Shown in pieces: positions 61,024 to 64,000 of a stretch of DNA of 64,000 nt. The notes under the pieces were generated by a model. The model worked only from the letters and a program-made list of their open reading frames with translations. It was not told the DNA's origin and searched no databases. This DNA is from Pelagibacterium sp. 26DY04 (GTDB lineage: Bacteria; Pseudomonadota; Alphaproteobacteria; Rhizobiales; Devosiaceae). Each line of letters starts with the position of its first letter. Within the stretch, counting starts at the first letter, position 1. A program made the translations under genes and the position numbers. The stretch is from assembly GCF_031202305.1 (NCBI RefSeq), contig NZ_CP101731.1:2666001-2730000 (forward strand). Direction: 5' to 3'.

Positions 61024-61874
61024 TGCTGCCGCTCCAGCGCTTCGGCCCAACTGCTCTGCCGGTCGAGCACCGGCAACCGTCCCTTGCGGTCCCCGATCCG
61101 CGGCATCGACGCCAGCAACCCCCGCGTATAGGGGTGCCGCGCCTCCTTGAGGTCGCACGCGGCGATCTCCTCGACCACCTGCCCGCTATACATGATCAGC
61201 ACCCGGTCGCAGAAACTCTGCACGAGGTTGAGATCGTGGCTGATGAACAGCAGCCCGATCCCCCGGTCCCTGACCAGATCGTCCAGCAGCGCCAGTACCT
61301 GCAGCCGCACGGTCACGTCCAGCGCCGAGGTCGGCTCGTCCGCAATGATCATCGCCGGGTCGGGAATGAGCATCATGGCGATCATGATGCGCTGGCCCAT
61401 GCCGCCCGATACCTCGTGCGGATAGAGCGTATAGACATGCTCGGGGTCGCGGATCTTCACCGCCGCGAGCTGTTCGATCGCCCGCTGCCGGGCTTCGGCC
61501 TTTCCGACCCGGTGGTGCGCCAGATAAGCCTCGGCGACCTGCTCGCCCACGCTCATCACCGGATTGAGCGAGAATTTGGGGTCTTGCAGGATCATCGATA
61601 TCCGCGCCCCGCGGATCGCCTGCATCTTCCTTTCATTGAGCCGCAGAAGGTCCTGCCCCTCGAAGCGCATCTCGTCGGCGCTGACCCGGGCGATCTCGGG
61701 CAGAAGCCGCACGATGGCCCGCCCCACCGTCGATTTGCCCGATCCCGATTCCCCGATGATGGCGACCTTCTCGCGCCCCAGGGAAAAGCTGACATTGCGC
61801 ACCGCATGCAATTGCCGCCGCGCCGACATGTAGCCGACATTGAGATTTTTGACCGAGAGAATGGGTTCGTTCAT
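61020..61874 (-). CDS. Oligopeptide-type ABC transporter ATP-binding protein (DppD/OppD-like)
   Basis: 284 aa from ATG 61874 (MNEPILSVKNLNVGYMSAR); a GTG nine bases upstream (61883) overlapping the permease stop is an alternative. Walker A GESGSGKST near 38, Q-loop LQDPKFSLNPVMSVGEQV, signature VSGGMGQRIMIAMML (VSGG in place of LSGG), Walker B MIIADEPTSALD, His in LFISHDLNLVQSF, and the C-terminal HPYTRGLLASMP typical of OppD/DppD. Tail is short, as in its partner. Confidence 0.93.
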   Translation of the reverse strand: MNEPILSVKNLNVGYMSARRQLHAVRNVSFSLGREKVAIIGESGSGKSTVGRAIVRLLPEIARVSADEMRFEGQDLLRLNERKMQAIRGARISMILQDPKFSLNPVMSVGEQVAEAYLAHHRVGKAEARQRAIEQLAAVKIRDPEHVYTLYPHEVSGGMGQRIMIAMMLIPDPAMIIADEPTSALDVTVRLQVLALLDDLVRDRGIGLLFISHDLNLVQSFCDRVLIMYSGQVVEEIAACDLKEARHPYTRGLLASMPRIGDRKGRLPVLDRQSSWAEALERQQ

Positions 61875-61879
61875 CGCAC

Positions 61880-62797
61880 TCACCGCGATTGCCTTGGGTC
61901 GAGCATGTCGCGCAGCCCGTCACCGAACAGGTTGAAGGCCAGCGCCACCAGCAGGATCGCCATGCCCGGCATGGTCACCACCCACCAGCTATCGATCATG
62001 AACCGCCGCCCCGCCGAGGTCATGGCGCCCCATTCGGGCGAAGGCGGCTGCGCGCCCAGCCCGAGAAAACCCAGTCCTGCTGCCGTCAGCATGATCCCCG
62101 ACATGTTGAGCGTCGTGCGCACCACCACCGATGGGATGCAGATCGGCAGCACATGGCGCAACAGGATGCGCAGCGAGGACGCCCCAGACACCTTGGCGGC
62201 GGCGATATAGTCGGCGGCGCGCGTCGTCAGCGTTTCGGCCCGCGCCAGCCGCGCGATCGGCGGCCAGGCGGTGAGCGCTATGGCGATCACCGCGTTCTCG
62301 ATCCCCGGCCCCAGCGCGGCGGCGAAGGCCAGCGCCAGGATGAGGCTGGGAAAGGAAAGGAAGATGTCGGTGATCCGCATCAGGATCCGATCCGTCCAGC
62401 CGCCGAAATAGCCCGCCGCCATGCCGATCATCAGCCCGATCGGGGCGACGATCACCGAAACCAGCACCACGATATAGAGCGAGATGCGCGAGCCATAAAC
62501 GATACGGCTATAGATATCGCGGCCATATTCGTCGGTCCCCAACCAGTTCTCTCCGCTCGGGGGCTGCAGCGCGGCGCTCAGGTTCTGTTCCAGCGGATTG
62601 TGGGTCGCGATCCATGGCGCAAAGATCGCCATGATGCCCAGAACCACGATGATCGCCAGCCCGAACACCGCCAGCGGATTGGAAAGGAAGCTCAGCACGC
62701 CCCAGTAGACGCGCTGCACGGTGGCCTGGCGCGAGCTGGTGATCGTGTCGCTGGAGAGATATTCGCGCCAGCTCATGGGAATCTGTGAACTGCTCAT
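61880..62797 (-). CDS. Oligopeptide-type ABC transporter permease (DppC/OppC-like)
   Basis: 305 aa; ATG 62797 (MSSSQIPMSWREYLSSD) overlaps the DppB stop. Six hydrophobic segments after an N-terminal soluble stretch; DppC features FAPWIATHNPLEQNLSAALQPPSGENWLGTDEYGRDIYSRIVYGSRISL and the permease loop RAADYIAAAKVSGASSLRILLRHVLPICIPSVVV. The longer upstream frame is antisense-like and rejected. Confidence 0.94.
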   Translation of the reverse strand: MSSSQIPMSWREYLSSDTITSSRQATVQRVYWGVLSFLSNPLAVFGLAIIVVLGIMAIFAPWIATHNPLEQNLSAALQPPSGENWLGTDEYGRDIYSRIVYGSRISLYIVVLVSVIVAPIGLMIGMAAGYFGGWTDRILMRITDIFLSFPSLILALAFAAALGPGIENAVIAIALTAWPPIARLARAETLTTRAADYIAAAKVSGASSLRILLRHVLPICIPSVVVRTTLNMSGIMLTAAGLGFLGLGAQPPSPEWGAMTSAGRRFMIDSWWVVTMPGMAILLVALAFNLFGDGLRDMLDPRQSR

Positions 62798-63834
62798 GCC
62801 GCACGCGTCCTTGGGTCGAAGACCCGGTACAAGACATCGGAAAGAATGTTGAGGGCGATGAACAGCACGCCCACCAGCAGCGTGCAGGCCATCACCGCGT
62901 TCATGTCGCCGATCATCAGGTTGGAGGTGAGATAGCCGCCGAACCCCGGCCAGGAAAACACGGTCTCGACCAGCACGGCCCCTTCGAGCAGCCCGCCATA
63001 GGCGAGCGCCACGATGGTCACCAATTGCACGCGGATGTTGCGGAACGCATGCCGCCAGATCACCTGCGGCCGGGAAAGCCCCTTGATCCGCGCCGTGACG
63101 ATATATTCCTGCCCCATCTGCTCGATCATGAACGAGCGCGTCATGCGCGAGATATAGGCCATGGAATTGAGGCCCAGCACCGCGGCCGGCAGCCAGATAT
63201 TGCGCAGCGCGCTCCAGAACACGTCCCATTCGCCGACCAGCACCGAGTCGATCAGAAGAAACCCGGTGATGGGCTCGACGAGCCCGGTATAGAACACCTC
63301 GACCCGCCCCGAGCCGCCCGACCAGCCCAGCATGGCGTAAAACAGAAGAAGGCCCATGAGGCCGAACCAGAAGGTCGGGGTCGAATAGGCGATGAGCGAA
63401 AAAAACCGCACGAAATAGTCGGGAAATTTGTTGCGGTTGGTGGCCGCCAGCACGCCAAGCGGAATGCCCAGCCCGGCGCCGATCAGAATCGAGATCGTGC
63501 CCAGCTCGATTGTTGCGGGAAAGACCCTGGCGATGTCCTCGATCACCGGGCGCCCGGTCAGCAGAGCCACCCCGAAATCCCCGCGCGCCAGATCGGCTAC
63601 GAAGCGGAAGAACTGCACATAGAGCGGCTGGTCCAGCCCGAGTTCGCGATAGACCCGGTCATAGGTGGCCTGCGTGGCCTCGTCGCCGACAATGGCGAGC
63701 ACCGGGTCGACTGGCATCATCCGGCCGATGATGAAGGTCAGGATCAACAGCCCGAACAGCGTCACCGCTATCGAGCCGACAAATCCCAGGGCTCCGCTGG
63801 CCTGGGTTCGTATGCGCAGGGACAAGGGAGCCAT
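62794..63834 (-). CDS. Oligopeptide-type ABC transporter permease (DppB/OppB-like)
   Basis: 346 aa from ATG 63834 (MAPLSLRIRTQASGALG); the TTG at 63873 has no ribosome-binding site. Features: first helix ending MMPVDPV, the DppB periplasmic stretch RELGLDQPLYVQFFRFVADLARGDFG, and the permease loop GQEYIVTARIKGLSRPQVIWRHAFRNIRVQLVTIVAL followed by GGLLEGAVLVETVFSWPG. It directly follows the receptor gene (63933), separated by a hairpin. Confidence 0.94.
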   Translation of the reverse strand: MAPLSLRIRTQASGALGFVGSIAVTLFGLLILTFIIGRMMPVDPVLAIVGDEATQATYDRVYRELGLDQPLYVQFFRFVADLARGDFGVALLTGRPVIEDIARVFPATIELGTISILIGAGLGIPLGVLAATNRNKFPDYFVRFFSLIAYSTPTFWFGLMGLLLFYAMLGWSGGSGRVEVFYTGLVEPITGFLLIDSVLVGEWDVFWSALRNIWLPAAVLGLNSMAYISRMTRSFMIEQMGQEYIVTARIKGLSRPQVIWRHAFRNIRVQLVTIVALAYGGLLEGAVLVETVFSWPGFGGYLTSNLMIGDMNAVMACTLLVGVLFIALNILSDVLYRVFDPRTRAA

Positions 63835-63897
63835 GGACCGTCCGCTCCGTTCTGTTCCGCCCGTAAAAGCCAAGGGCGGCGCGTGAGAATGATGAAA

Positions 63898-63921
63898 GGC
63901 GCGCGTGGTGTATCGCGCGCC
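63898..63921 (-). other. Intercistronic hairpin between Opp-type receptor and permease
   Basis: A perfect 8-bp GC-only stem (63898-63905 with 63914-63921) with an 8-nt loop begins 11 bases after the receptor stop; no T tract follows on the minus strand. Confidence 0.6.
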
Positions 63922-63932
63922 CTTCGGTGAGG

Positions 63933-64000
63933 TCAGCGGCTCTTGGAAACCGTGTCGAAACGCGTCGTCCAGCCGTAATGGTTCTGGAAGCCCTCGATAT
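63933..64000 (-). CDS. C-terminus of an Opp/Dpp-type solute-binding protein, cut by window end
   Basis: Only the last 21 or so codons are inside the window, reading IEGFQNHYGWTTRFDTVSKSR before the TGA at 63935-63933. This ending is characteristic of family 5 (peptide/oligosaccharide) binding proteins, and the downstream order DppB, DppC, DppD, DppF agrees. The rest of the gene, with signal peptide, lies beyond base 64000. Confidence 0.75.
   Translation of the reverse strand, partial: IEGFQNHYGWTTRFDTVSKSR

Noticed and set aside
1..64000. CRISPR arrays, tRNA/rRNA genes, insertion sequences, phage or integrase genes
   Set aside because: None was recognised: no regularly spaced direct repeats, no cloverleaf-like intergenic sequence and no transposase or integrase motifs were found by reading.

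Overview
The window is a GC-rich chromosomal segment with 54 protein-coding genes (two cut by the window edges), almost no non-coding space, and many ATGA/GTGA start-stop overlaps. I see no rRNA, tRNA, CRISPR array, insertion sequence or phage gene. Gene content (TRAP, TAXI and UgpC-type sugar transporters, NasS/NasT-controlled nitrate assimilation, DctB/DctD-type regulation, LacI and FadR-type GntR regulators) points to an alphaproteobacterium of the Hyphomicrobiales, plausibly a Devosia/Pelagibacterium-like organism. The genus is a guess from gene style, not a measurement.

Layout. 1-2586: the edge-cut ABC-F ATPase, an endonuclease/exonuclease/phosphatase-fold protein and MTA/SAH nucleosidase. 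2724-9471: a DctB-like kinase and DctD-like sigma54 activator, then a TAXI-type TRAP system (receptor, fused permease, DUF1850 protein) behind a full-consensus sigma54 promoter (5882-5897). 9309-19674, minus strand: a complete nitrate assimilation locus in the order nasT, nasS, leader terminator, narK-type transporter, nirB, nirD, nasA, cysG. 19748-29608, minus strand: a ten-gene operon with a DctPQM TRAP transporter, two family III CoA-transferases, a LacI regulator, a MaoC hydratase, a crotonase, a binding-protein-like protein lacking a signal peptide and a FAH-family protein; tandem LacI-type operators lie in its promoter. Its substrate is unknown.

29773-44996: two units that together look like a non-phosphorylating deoxysugar (L-fucose, or possibly L-rhamnose) pathway. 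They hold an aldo/keto reductase, a lactonase, a 2-keto-3-deoxy-fuconate-type dehydrogenase, a diketo-acid hydrolase, an enolase-superfamily dehydratase candidate, an ABC transporter and a mutarotase. A GntR regulator is divergent from the second unit, and copies of one operator-like motif lie upstream of both. Between them a LacI regulator diverges from a four-gene polyol/aldose oxidation unit (Gfo/Idh, TIM-barrel isomerase, DUF4432 epimerase, SDR).

45466-53626: a pectin-oligomer unit with an ABC importer, cytoplasmic GH28 and GH105 hydrolases and a divergent AraC regulator. 53645-64000: Gfo/Idh, an NAD-dependent epimerase, a GntR regulator with two enolase-superfamily sugar-acid enzymes, then a FadR-type regulator, KdgF and an Opp/Dpp-type ABC transporter cut by the window end. 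The second half is therefore an accessory plant/algal polysaccharide catabolic region. A recurring feature is a GC-rich hairpin between the solute-binding gene and the next gene of its operon in all five complete or partial transporter operons.
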